Of a stretch of DNA of 64,000 nucleotides, positions 1-11,900 are shown in pieces. Where the stretch lies: the NCBI GenBank assembly GCA_903813345.2, contig CAIIXF020000012.1:31213001-31277000 (forward strand). Reading direction: 5' to 3'. Positions within the stretch are counted from its first letter, which is position 1; every line of letters starts with the position of its first letter. A program made the position numbers and the translations under genes. Below the pieces are notes generated by a model that was given only the letters and a program-made list of their open reading frames with translations, was not told the origin of the DNA and ran no database searches. Source of the stretch: Owenia fusiformis (taxonomy: Eukaryota > Annelida > Polychaeta > Sabellida > Oweniidae).

Positions 1-3000
1 TGGTCAATCGGATGCTACTAAGAACTACAGAGTCGTCAACAATGGATTTACAGGTAGGGTAGGGTCATGTAACTGGTTCAGAGGCTTTGGTGTGAAGATT
101 GACCTTTGGGCCTGTCTTTTTTTCTCAAGTACAGATGAAACGAAAATTGATCATTGTTCGCCTCCATGGTCAAATGAACATTTTAAACTTTTTCTATAAC
201 ATTTATAAAGAGGCCCCGATGGGCTCCTATTAAAGGTACTACAAATAGTGCAGGGGGGCCATTCAACGATCATCGACAAGTGTCAAAATATATTTAGGTT
301 TGGATATTTCATCAAGACTAACATATATTTTCATTATCTACAAAGAAACCCTCTGGATGAACATTATTTCAGCTGATATTCCTCTTGAAACATGGTGGAT
401 CTTAAAAATCTATAAGTGGGACTCCCTTTATAGAAGCTTTGAATTGAATTTACACTTCTAAATGCTGATTTTATGAAAATAGGTATGTCAAAGAAGGTAT
501 TAAGCCAAATATTGACCTGATAGCTTAGAAAAAATAAAATTTTTCGAATTTTCTCTCTACAGTCCTTATTGCCCCTTTAATTTCATCATTATTATCATGT
601 ATAATATTTTATCTATTTATTACCCCACTATCACACCAAACTAGTTCTTACCCGTTCTTGCCAGTCATACGAAAACGTCGTAAAACGGGCTCAATCTGGC
701 TGTGGTCGGGAAATATGTCTAAAATTATTAGCTACTTCCTTCATAAACAGTCTTCAATACGTCCATGGCCATCTCGTTCGCAGTTCGTTCAGGTCGCACC
801 GCGTCGGTGTGCAACGTCGTATAACGCGTCCCTTAGTCTAGAAGGTCATCGATTACAGAACGGTATGGTCGCCATCGAATTTTGAATCGATTCAAAATTC
901 TAAATCACATTCCCCGTCCGGGAAAGTCCATGAAGTTCGTAAACAGACCGTAGAACGTTGTAGCTACGTTCATTCCGTTCGCACACAGTTTTAAACCAGT
1001 TTTGAAGAACGCAGTGGCAACTTGCTTGGTGTGATAGCTATATTTTTGCCACTCGTTGATAAATACGTTCTTAATCAGTTTAACCCGTTTGCAATCAGTT
1101 CTACCTCGTTCTCAATACGTCCTCAGACAGTTCAACTCGTTGTAAAAACGTCACTAGTAGGATTGAAGTACGACGGTTCCGTTCATAGTCTGCTAGTTCT
1201 CAAGCACATTTTTTATCTAACTTCATATTCCGGTTTCACTCGCAAATGATAAAGTAACATTTCAAAGCTGTAATAGAAGTATTAGACATACATGTAGTAA
1301 AAGAAGCATAATCGAACTGTAGTTGGTGAAAAACAAGTTTTATTTTATGATATTTTACAGTTGCACATTGCCCATTACAATACAGCAATGGATAATATTT
1401 CCCATGCACTCGACAAGGACAGGGGACTCGCCGTTCTTGGATTTTTCTTTGTAGTAAGTCATCGTCTGCCCAATGGCTACTTAATTCAAAATGGCTGCCA
1501 TTTTCAGAAGAAAGTCTATTCCCTAATAATCAGATTGAATAGTATTGGAAAACTTAGTGATTTATAGGTTAAAATCTTTGTTAATGGGACAACTTCCAAA
1601 AGGAACTCCAAAAAACAAAATGGCCATCGTTTTTCTTGTTTTCAACGCTGAAGAGTTTTGAAATCTCGTTGAAGTCTCGTTTTAATGAGATTTTATGGAA
1701 ATCTGCATTTTTTAACCATAAGATAACAATATGTGTCTATTTGATGATGTCATATTTGAATTCAGTGTGTAATTAAACATATGTGTCTATAAAAACAACT
1801 TTGGTTTTTAAGGTTACCTTTATTCGAGTTTCAAGGATTCTCAAGTTTTCTGGAGGTGGTTAAAAGATTTAGATTTTTTGATTGAAACTTGCACCTTATT
1901 CGTGTCATGCATTTTTATCTATATGTAAAGGATTTAATATGATTTACTGTCGTGATTTTAGGTAGGGGATGTCGACAACTCATACTTCGACCCTATACTC
2001 AATGCACTCAACGGTACCGTCTTGAATGCTACCGGAACTCCCATAGGTATGACCTCCCTTGTATCATCTTTTATATCATCTTTTTTCAGCCCTGCTTTCT
2101 TGTTAATTCACCCTTGGATAATCTTAAGAGACATAATATAGAATACATTATATAGCCTTCATTTTCCTTTAAATCTTTGAATACCTCAATTCACTATTTT
2201 GTTGATATACACACGTATGTAATATTAAGATCATAGACTTGCAATAAAAAGTTATGGAAATGACCACATCATTTGAAACTGAAATATCTTATAATGGATA
2301 GTATTTACAACTATTTTTGATGTGATGTTTTTCAATAAATATTTGAAATAACTAGTATGTTACCTCTTATGAACGTTCCTTTTAAAGTCTTTTTATTTTA
2401 GTACCTGATCTACTGTAGTTATCTTCACAAAGCTCAAAATATTTAACATTGGTCTTTTTAAAAACACATCCATCAAAAAATCGACGGAGTGTTTTGAGTT
2501 TGTATAAAGAATATTCATTCTACTACGAGTTTTGTGAAAATGAATCTGTTATTTAAGAGATGGAAATAGTACTATGAACAGTTTAAGTAATCTGTATTTT
2601 TTTTGAAAACCCCATCAATTAGGAGACATTCTCTAGAAATCGACGGGGTGTTTTAAGTTTGTAAACAGAATATACATTCTAATAAAATTTTATGAAAAGG
2701 AAACTATAATTTAAAAGATGAACATGTGTATTCTGATTGAGACAACTGAACCTATGTGTATGTCTCTGATCCCACATGGTGTTCCACAAATGTAACGTAT
2801 TTTAATGTTTTTGCAAGGTTTAGGCAGTCTTTAAAAGGCATTCACTCATTGCAGCCTCAAAATTGAAGATGAGAGAGTGCCCCAACTTATTATGTCATGT
2901 ATGCACAATCGCGTCATATGCATGTATCTATCTTCATCAACATAAGGACGTCTATCTTGAAATAGGCATCCTTGATAGATGCCTTGATAAACGCAAGCTG

Positions 3001-6000
3001 ATCGACCAAGCAATGCACACAAGTAGAACAAACTAAAATCCTGCTTGATAAATCGTTTCACTGTGGATAAGACAATATTTCAATGTTTGCTTTCAGCTGA
3101 GGGATCAGTGCCATCGTTCTCCCTGCAGAGTATTATTCCCACCATTAGCAGTTTGGACAAATATTTCCGTTACTCGGGTTGTCTGACCTCCCCTGCTTGT
3201 TACGAAAGCGTCATCTGGACAGTCTTCGAGAGTACGATTCCCATCTCCAACACACAGGTAAGAGTCTTTTGTTTTGTTTGCTTTTTTCGTTTTAACCACC
3301 TTAGTCGAAGCTTTTACTGAACTGTGAAATGATGTCTGTGCTGGTTTCCGGACAACTCGGACCCAGGACAAGTCGGACCCTGGACAACTCGGACCCAAGA
3401 CATCTCGGACCCAAGACATCTCGGACCCAAGACAACTCGGACCCAAGACAACTCGGACCACTTTTTAAAATAATGATTTTTATCATTGTTTAGGGTTTTT
3501 AGTCTTTGTTTTATGCTTATTAGATATATTATACATTGTGAATACATGTTTTGTACTAATTTGATTAAAATGTTTTAATTTGACTTATTTGATAAAGATT
3601 AAGTAGAAGCTACTGAAGCTATAAACCCAAGACAACACAGACCACTTTCTGAAATGTTAGTTTTTGTTAGGTACTTTTTTGTTTTCATAATATGGGATTA
3701 TTTATAAATGTTTAGCATGACACGGTTTAGATATATTGTGAATCTATATTTTGTGTTTACATGTAAAGATGAACAAGATGTTTCAATTAACTTATTTGAT
3801 GAGAGTTGAGAATACAGAGGTGTCAATGAGTCTTTTCATACAGTTAATTCACAGCACTTCTTGTGATTTGTCTTTGACCTATGACTGCTGGCCTATACTG
3901 GCGATTACTAGAGTGCTGCTAACTCGATAAAAGGCTGGCCCTGGCTAGAATTGTCTATGGTTCTAGCCAGGATAAAGATACCAGTTCTTCAACTCGACAA
4001 TAGGAAGAACTGCTCTACCTAAGTGACTAATATGTCATGATATGACATCTAAAGAGTCGATAAACAATATATATATATAATACCAACTCATTTGGAAAAT
4101 CACTAAGGAATTGAAACAATAATAATTTTAATCCTAATCTCATTATCTCATTTACACTCACCATCATGCGGTCTTATTAATCTTATTAATCTCACTGAAA
4201 GACCTATGTCACATAGAGATCAATGGAAACTTAAAATTCTGTAAATTCAATCTTAATCTCACTGAAAGATTGATGCCGTATTGAGATCAATGAAAGAGTT
4301 TGTATTCTGTTAATCCTAAAGTTTTTTGATAATTTAATCTTAATCTCACTGAAAGATTGAGGAATGTGTTTGTATTCTGTAAATCCTCATTTTTATCATT
4401 TAATTAAGAAATATAGACTGAACATCAGTCGTTATATGGACGAATAAACCCCGTAGGGCTAGGCATGAACGCGTTCTGTACCCAAACTGGCCAAAGCTTT
4501 TGTGCCTAGACCTAAAGGGTTTATGCGTCGATATAACACCTGATCTGATATTACGATCCGAACATGAAAACTCACCAAAATATTAAGCTGATTTAAAACA
4601 ATTACATCAAATTAACACAGTATTTGAATTCACAATATGTATACGAGTATGTCATACTTAACATAAAATAAATAAAAACCATATAATGATAAAAATCATA
4701 ATTTCAAAAAGTGGTCCGAGTTGTCTTGGATCTTTAGCTTCAATATTTTCTTCTTAATTCTCATCAATTAAGTTGATTGTAAACGATTACATAATTGAAC
4801 AATACCCTCCTAAAACCAGACATAACCTCAAATCTATTGCATCTAAGGTTCAATTGCTCATTCATGGTAGCCCCTTGTTAACCCCAACATCAAACCAAAA
4901 TATCCTAATGCTTTGTCAAAACTACATAAAAAACACTGGACGTTTTCCATGATAATCGTCAAACACACTTACTAATTTAAACTTCAATTATTATAGTATA
5001 TTCCAACATCTCTAATTATAATGTAAATAATAAAGAGAGGAGAGACCCTCGATAAGCGAAATGCTTCTGGGCAATCCTCTTAAAATAAATACATTTTAAA
5101 CAAAAAAAAACAAAAAACGATTACATCAAATTAACACAACATTTGAATTCAAAATATTTATAATATGTCATACTAAACATAAAATAAAAAATAAAGTACC
5201 ATATCATGATAAAAATCATAATTTCAAAAAGTGGTCCGAGTTGTCTTGGATCTTTAGCTTCAATATTTTCTTCTTAATTCTCATCAATTAAGTTGATTTT
5301 AAACAATTACATCAAATTAACACAACATTTGAATTCAAAATATATATAATATGTCATACTAAACATAAAATAAAAAATAAAGTACCATATCATGATAAAA
5401 ATCATAATTTCAAAAAGTGGTCCGAGTTGTCTTGGGTCTTTAGCTTCAATATTTTCTTCTTAACTACCATCAAATAATAAGTTTATTTAAAACAATTTCA
5501 TCAAATTAACACAATAAATGAATGCACAGTACATAATATATGTCATCTAAACATAAAACAAAAATTAAAACCCCATATTATGATGTAAATATCATCATTT
5601 CAAAAGTGGTCCGAGTTGTCTTGGGTCCGAGTTGTCTTGGGTCCGAGATGTCTTGGGTCCGAGTTGTCCAGGGTCCGAGTTGTCCTGGGTCCGAGTTGTC
5701 CTGGGTCCGAGTTGTCCAGTTACCTCCGTGCTTATTTACAGTGGAAAATAAAAAGTACAATCTGGCCAGTAAAGATACTACTGTAAATCCGTAGTTAATT
5801 TCAAATGAACAGACGCATTATCTCTTGAATTAATTCTAACTCCGTATGGAACTATTCATGCCTATTATCTCTTGAAACTAAGTTAGATTCCAGAAGAATA
5901 AATACATGTTATTATCTCTTTAAACCATCTTTAATTCCCGATTGACAAATACATGCTTATTACTATCTCTTGAACTGATTTCATTTCCAGATTGACAATT

Positions 6001-6284
6001 TCAGGCAAATTATCTCACACAATGGCGAGAGGATGATGAATAATTTCAGACCTACTCAGGATCTGTATTCTCGCAATGTCACTACTTCTGACAGTAATTT
6101 CACTCAACTGTCCACAGCTTCACATACTACACAACTACCAACTTCACAAAGGCCTACCACACAAACGCCTACTACACAAACGCCTACGACACAAACGCCT
6201 ACGACACAACAGCCGACTAACTCAGCAACTTCCATAACTTTGTCATTTTTTGCTTTGTGTGTCATAGTATATCAGTATATATGA
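1..6284 (+). CDS. alpha-carbonic anhydrase, GPI-anchored type, 5' partial
   Basis: Alpha-carbonic anhydrases hydrate CO2 to bicarbonate at a zinc held by three histidines. Exons seen: 1-53 (ends VVNNGFT, phase 1), 1361-1453 (LHIAHYN, NTAMDNISHALDK, LAVLGFFF), 1962-2046 (GDVDNSYFDPILNAL), 3097-3257 (KYFRYSGCLTSPACYESV, WTVFE) and 5991-6284 (last). Junction phases agree from 1361 onward. The first His of LHIAHYN is the third zinc ligand, and the LTSPAC loop keeps the Thr equivalent to Thr199 and a Cys. The exon that should hold the HFHWG motif is not visible between 53 and 1361. After NNFRPTQ the last exon encodes a Thr/Pro-rich stalk (repeated TTQTP) and a hydrophobic C-terminus, suggesting secretion and a GPI anchor. 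The 5' end lies outside the window. Family assignment is firm; catalytic competence is open. Confidence 0.85.
627..1037. mobile_element. MITE-like element inside the carbonic anhydrase gene
   Basis: CTATCACACCAA at about 628 is inverted as TTGGTGTGATAG at about 1025-1036, and the adjacent bases are loosely inverted too. The interior is rich in CGTT/CGTTC motifs, unlike the surrounding intron. It lies between the exon ending at 53 and the exon at 1361, where the active-site exon is expected. No coding potential is recognised. Confidence 0.4.
1659..1860. repeat. dispersed repeat, copy 1
   Basis: A block with 'gaaatctcgtt', 'tctcgttttaatgagatttt' and 'caagttttct' recurs in the same order and orientation at about 24659-24840. 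It lies in a carbonic anhydrase intron. No terminal repeats were noticed. Confidence 0.5.
3350..5717. mobile_element. foldback-like element with inverted minisatellite ends
   Basis: The left end (3350-3461) is a tandem array of a roughly 16-bp unit resembling GGACCCAAGACAACTC. The right end (about 5603-5717) is the same array in reverse complement. Inside each array a matching stretch (roughly 'aaagtggtccgag' with 'aaaatcat') continues the inversion. Three internal copies of the right-end edge occur near 4690-4730, 5210-5250 and 5395-5445. The element lies in the carbonic anhydrase intron between exons 3097-3257 and 5991-6284. No transposase-like ORF or target duplication was seen. Confidence 0.6.
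5800..5990 (+). repeat. degenerate tandem copies of an intron-end/acceptor unit
   Basis: About four units of roughly 45-55 bp precede the last carbonic anhydrase exon. Each resembles the real intron end: 'attatctcttgaa', then a T-rich stretch, then 'attccag', followed by a decayed copy of the exon's first bases. Similar units precede the duplicate exon at 31572. Confidence 0.55.
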
Positions 6285-8567
6285 TTTCAAAGGTTTTCCT
6301 GTGTTGCTAATTCGTCATGTGAAAAATTCACCTTATCCCATTATATTAAAGAGTAGTTTGGCGTTGAATTGCTTTACATTATTCCAGTACATTGTTCTTT
6401 TACTCTTGCCCTTGCGCTGCGAAACTCGTTGTCACCTCCTTCCCAGTGTTCTTTATCGAATCCCATGCAAGGATCCCACCAAATCCATTATGCTCTTAAA
6501 AATTGGAAAAAGAAAAGTATCTGTAGTAAAAAATTATTTTAACTCATTACAATCTTCAGACGTTGGGCGTAGCCAGGCATGTGAGGCAACAGCCTCAGTT
6601 TAAGAGGAAACTGCCTCACTTAAAATTTACAAAATCGATATTCAGTTAGAACCCTAGCATAATGTTTCCTCCTATTTTAATGCTTGAATCGATTTCAGGA
6701 AACAGTTGGATAGTTTTGATGACACACACTATCCTCTATAAGTTCACTAAATACCATATCAAAACCTGTCAATATTTGAATCTTAAAGGCTCACTCTACT
6801 TAATTTAGAAGAAAAACTTAAAAATAATCATTAAAACATGTTACTCACACACTCGCTCAAATATGACACCAAGTTTGATTTGCTTTAATGTTGTTGAACC
6901 AAGAAAAAATAACTCGCATAGAAAAAAGCATTTGAAGTTCAGAGATCATTAGACATGCATGCACATGTTAAACAAAGTGCATGTTTTAAATTACTGTTGA
7001 TTTAAAAGATGGCGGCACTTTTATAAAAATGAATGTATCATGTAATACAAACAACTTTGCATCTTTCAATGACATAGATAAAAAACTTGATATACAGATC
7101 GAAACTATTGTTTTGATAATTTAATGTATGCTTTGATGTGGTCCGTTTGAGCTTTTATAAGTGTCAAATGAAAGATAAGGTTCTTATCAATACATTAGAC
7201 ATACTATGAAATTTAAGTGTAAGTCTTTATTTTGCCCAAAAATGTTGAAACTTCGCAAAGTGGGCCTTTAAGTTTGTTCATTGTTCAATAGTTCGGAAAT
7301 CTATGATCATTATGAATCAGCAAACGTAATCAGGCTTTGATCAGAAAAAGGATATCTGGTTGCCGAACTTATAGAGTGGAGCGTAGCTAATGGTTCATCC
7401 ATTGCGTGTAGGACTAATTTATGTTTGGCATGTTTCAAATAATCATGAATGTTGATTTTCCTAATGTGACCTAAAACGCACTATGGTTATCAAAACATTT
7501 TACAAAATATACTCCCAGAAATTAAATAACTAACGTTGATCTTGTGAGACGAGCAAGCACCTCTAGGATGCTAGGAGTGACAAAACAATAATCTTTGAGA
7601 CGTATCATATGGACGTGAAAATGGTGCCAAGAGAATAATGATGACCGTTCCCTAAAAACACCAGCCAGGGAAGACCAAATGTTTATTAAGTAGGTCAACT
7701 GATGACGTATTGAAAATGCTCTTCAACATTCAAGAGTTGAAGAGCATCCAGATCATCCAGAGTGACTGTGAATACAGGTAGACGTAGGCCTACAGGTATA
7801 GTACGTATATCTATACAGTCACTGGATGAGTAAATGGTGTTGAAGAGGCCTGTTTGCCGACAGTCGTTATCATCGAGTCCAAATGACCAACGATGTACAC
7901 TTTAAAATCATAAATTACAATATGTTAAGAACCATACACAATGTTTCTGTTTTACTGCCTATTATAGATTGTTGCCAAATTCCCCGGCTACTAGTCCGTA
8001 TCGTAAAATCCGAACCATACTTCCCGGGTGGTATTTCGTCCAGTGTACTTTCATATCGGGCATTTTGTCCCGTGTACTTTACATATCATTTCATGGTTAT
8101 ATCCAGAGACATATAAAACTTATATGTTTCTATTATATCCATTCAGATAACACGGTAAAGGAAACAAAAAACATTAGTGAATATCTTGAGAGTGGAAATA
8201 TTAGCAGTTAATAACTGAACAAATATCTAATTCTATTTTCAATGAATACTTGTGCATCTTTCACAAGTTCCGAGTAATCCCCGAAGCCAGGACTGTAGGG
8301 GAATATCACTTGTGAAAGATGTACAGGTGCATGTATTCACATAAATAGAATAAAATATTTGTATAATATTTTATGTTTCACTTTTGCAGTGATATACATG
8401 TAGTTATGCCGATATTTTCACCAGACAGACACCTTAAAAAGTGTTTTAGTAAAATCAGAAGAAGAACCATTCACAGGTGGACGATATTTATTCAATAGAC
8501 TATAATTAGCCATGTATTATTTCACACTCAGTCGTCAGTTTTATCTAGAGGTACTATCAACAGATTT

Positions 8568-8702
8568 TAGGGAGTTTAAGATTGCATATAAAATCGAAAC
8601 GCCAACCTATACGTATGACCAAGTGCCCATACAAATGCATCACTGAAATCACTTACATTCGCGTTTAGGTTGTGGAAAACAGTGGCAGCTTAACGCTCTG
8701 TT
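8568..8702 (+). mobile_element. MITE family A, copy 1 (degenerate right end)
   Basis: It begins TAGGGAGTTTAAGATTGC and shares the core ('ataaaatcgaaacgccaacc', 'tatacgtatgacca') with copies at 19051, 19648 and 26010. The right terminal repeat is eroded. It lies just downstream of the DFPase-like gene. Confidence 0.7.
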
Positions 8703-8840
8703 CTTACACCACCATGTTATATTGGTTTAATTTTGTATACATCGATAAACTGACTGATGCATAATTTTATTTCATATTAAAGTATTAGTTATTTTTATTT
8801 TCAGAGTTGAGAAATTGTGAGACAATCAGCACACACGTTT

Positions 8841-8846
8841 TTTATT
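8841..8846 (-). promoter_or_regulatory. possible polyadenylation signal AATAAA
   Basis: AATAAA on the minus strand, about 127 bases after the stop codon of the DFPase-like gene. This is suggestive only in AT-rich sequence. Confidence 0.35.
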
Positions 8847-8972
8847 AGGCGGTGTCATCCCATTCTCCGAAGGCAGGGCTCCAGCATCATCCACTACGTT
8901 CAAACCTTCTTCCAGAAAGAAGGAGATACGAGTTCTGGAGGCCTGCTCGGAGGATGGTGAACGTTTGCACAT

Positions 8973-11900
8973 TTAAAGTCTATCACAATATCGCTCCATT
9001 CCATTTGAATTCCATCGTAGCATCCACAGTGATTTTGCAGTTATATAGAGCTCATTGGAGTCCGGTCTAAAGTTAATATTAGTCACGTGTTTAAATGGTA
9101 ATTTTAATTGACATATAGGTGGACCTCCATCTGGACCGTAGACAAACAGCGTACTAGATACATAATCCGTAACTATGAGGTTCCCCTCTTTATCAAAGTC
9201 CATTCCATCTATGTAACTGTTGGCTATAAAAGAAAACAATGAACATTAAATTGTTATGTGTAAACAGCTACTAATACGATCATTCTGATACTCATACACC
9301 CAAATTCAAAAAAATGTCCCATTTCAGGTTTGAAAAATCTGATTTTTGAAGTCAGAGTAGCACTGATTATTTTTTGTTGAGACAAAAGAACATATATTGA
9401 TAGATAATACTGTGAAATATTTTCAACAATCTCCTCCTCGTTTTCAAGATATGGCATATTATATGTCGACCAAAATTTATTGGAATAAGGCATAAAAAAC
9501 CTCCGTTACTACATATATATATTTAGTTCATTGCGTAACCTTTAGATCCAATTAATTATTTTTGTATATGAAATACTTTATATTTCTGTAATATGTGTCT
9601 ATATTCTGAATATCAAACAAAACTTCAGAATATGTACAGCAAAACAAACTTATATGGTCTTAAAATTAACCATTCGTTTTTAAATTGTAAAACTTTTCAT
9701 TGGTCAGAAATGTGTCATGTATAGCAACTTACATATTGGATTACAAACGAATGAAAATATATTATTTTTGAGTTAAAAAGAAAGTTTCAACTAAGGAAAA
9801 CCTGATGGGCTGTATTTTTCCTGCAGTTACTGAAGACATTTCTGAAAAAAATATATCTCAACTTAAGCATCTTAAAGTAACGAGGATTTCTGTATGTATT
9901 TTTGGTTTAAATTAGAAAAATAATGATAACAAATGCAGTGTATTAACCAACTTTGGGTAGTCATTTCCAGTGATTATTCACACTGCAATGAAAAAAACAT
10001 TAGGTGAATCCGTAACATGTTTCTTACACGATTGCTACCCCTTAGGAGGAATACAAATGTACAATATCAAAGTATATAGTAAATACTTTTTGTCACAAAT
10101 CCGAAATCATGTATACATTTAGTAAAACTTGGATTATAGTGTATATTTATAAGAATGGTCATACCTTTTAGAACGTTTTAGTTGGTGGTTGTTGTTTACA
10201 CAATAATAAAAATATGTTTCAGTAACACCTGAACATATACAAGCAAAAAGTAAAACTTACATTCGCTGAACAAAAAATCACCTTTGAAGAAAGTTTCGTT
10301 ACAATGATGTAATGATGCTTAAAGTGCCACACAAAATAATTCAACATCAACTGAGATTGCCTTGATCATATCTACATGATCCACATAATAAAATATATAA
10401 TACAAATAAAACAGTCAGTCACTTGCCTAGCTATTGTCTACTTCACCCCATTTTACATTTGTAGGGGGAACATGTGTTTTGACTCAACGGAGGGCAGTGC
10501 AGCCATTGATGGGTCTGCTACCCTGCTAATTTGAAAGCTTTCACTGAACAATGGACAGATTGAGTCCATGAGCTGTATGGCATTTCTTTTGAGTCTATCA
10601 GATTGAGATAACTCATTCGATAAGGTCGAGATCGAATCCTTTCGTTCTCTCTCTTCCCTTTCACTGTCCTTTGCTTGCAAACGCTACTGTACATTTTGTC
10701 TTCTGTCTTTTTCATCTGCAAAAATTTACTATTCAAAGGATTTGTATGGTTGAAAACCTATACATTTGGTTTCAGCATTTCTTTGGCATTATATAAAAAT
10801 GTTTTTAACATTTATAATATTCTATGAATAAAGCATACAGTGTATATCTCCGGGCCTAGTATATCATAATATTCCGTTCCATAACTAATTTGATGTTTTA
10901 GTCATGAATTAATACGATTTAAACGTAAATATGCGAATTGTGACCTTTTTCAATGTTAACTAATGACGACCAGATCCCCTAGTTTTGATGGAAATCAATT
11001 GTGAACAAAAATACCAATGCCATATATGTTTATAATTCTAACACAGATAATTGAATTCATCGTTACGTACATAACGATGAATTCACCAATTATAACAAGT
11101 GTTATCGAATTCCCAAGCTATCGAAAATACAACCAAGCTAGTTTTATGCAATATTAAACTATTTTATCATAAGTTGAACTTAGTTTTGTGTATGGATATT
11201 CTGTATGATCGGCAAAATAAGCAAATTTCTTCAGATCTCATCTGTGATGGATATTTTCTTATCTGTGTAAAATTACATGCGACAGAAGTCCAACAACCAA
11301 TTTTTAAGCAACGGCAGACTCTAACACACTTACGTCATAAATCTAAAACCAATAATAATGCCGCATTTTAGCAAAAAGTTATAGTCTTCGTATTCATGGT
11401 AACGAATAATACAGTAACAATGATTTCGAACGTGTGGTTAATTGGACTTTTTGCTCATTGCAAGAGGGCTACACAAACTCCAGGTAGTTTTTTTCTATTG
11501 TTTGTTTGATATTGTAGCAGAACGATCATATAGTTTTCATTATTGTGTTTCTTTTAATCAACGTTTCATTAGTTCATCATCTTTCTGACACGTGGCCTGG
11601 TCAGTGAGCACCTTTGGGATGACATTTTATTTGGTTAAGACTGCCCTTTGCTGTCAATCATGATCCGTTCGACTGAGAATGGACATGATTGGCTCATAAG
11701 GGTAGGAAAATACAGTATAAAATGTCATCACTAGGTGCGAGAGAACAGATTTTAGATTTGACAAGATTTGAACATATATTTTAGCCTTTACAAGATTTAC
11801 ACAGTTTTACAACTCTCTACACGTTCTACAGATTTATATTTTATGAGCATTCAGATTTACCGGAGATATGATGTACAAAGCTGTATTGTACTAATTTACT

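Larger units (their letters stand above)
6285..8972. other. intergenic region between carbonic anhydrase and the DFPase-like gene
   Basis: No supported gene. The first 300 bp or so is the carbonic anhydrase 3' region, which is also found near 31945-32190. There are hairpins at about 7718-7746 (TGCTCTTCAAC arms) and 8240-8340 (CATCTTTCACAAGT inverted as ACTTGTGAAAGATG). A MITE copy lies at 8568-8702. A minus-strand AATAAA (8841-8846) could serve the DFPase-like gene. Confidence 0.5.

Noticed and set aside
3105-3547. Minus-strand ORFs with repeated LGPSCLGSELSWVR
   Set aside because: They are translations of the GGACCCAAGACAACTC minisatellite, which lacks stops in several frames.
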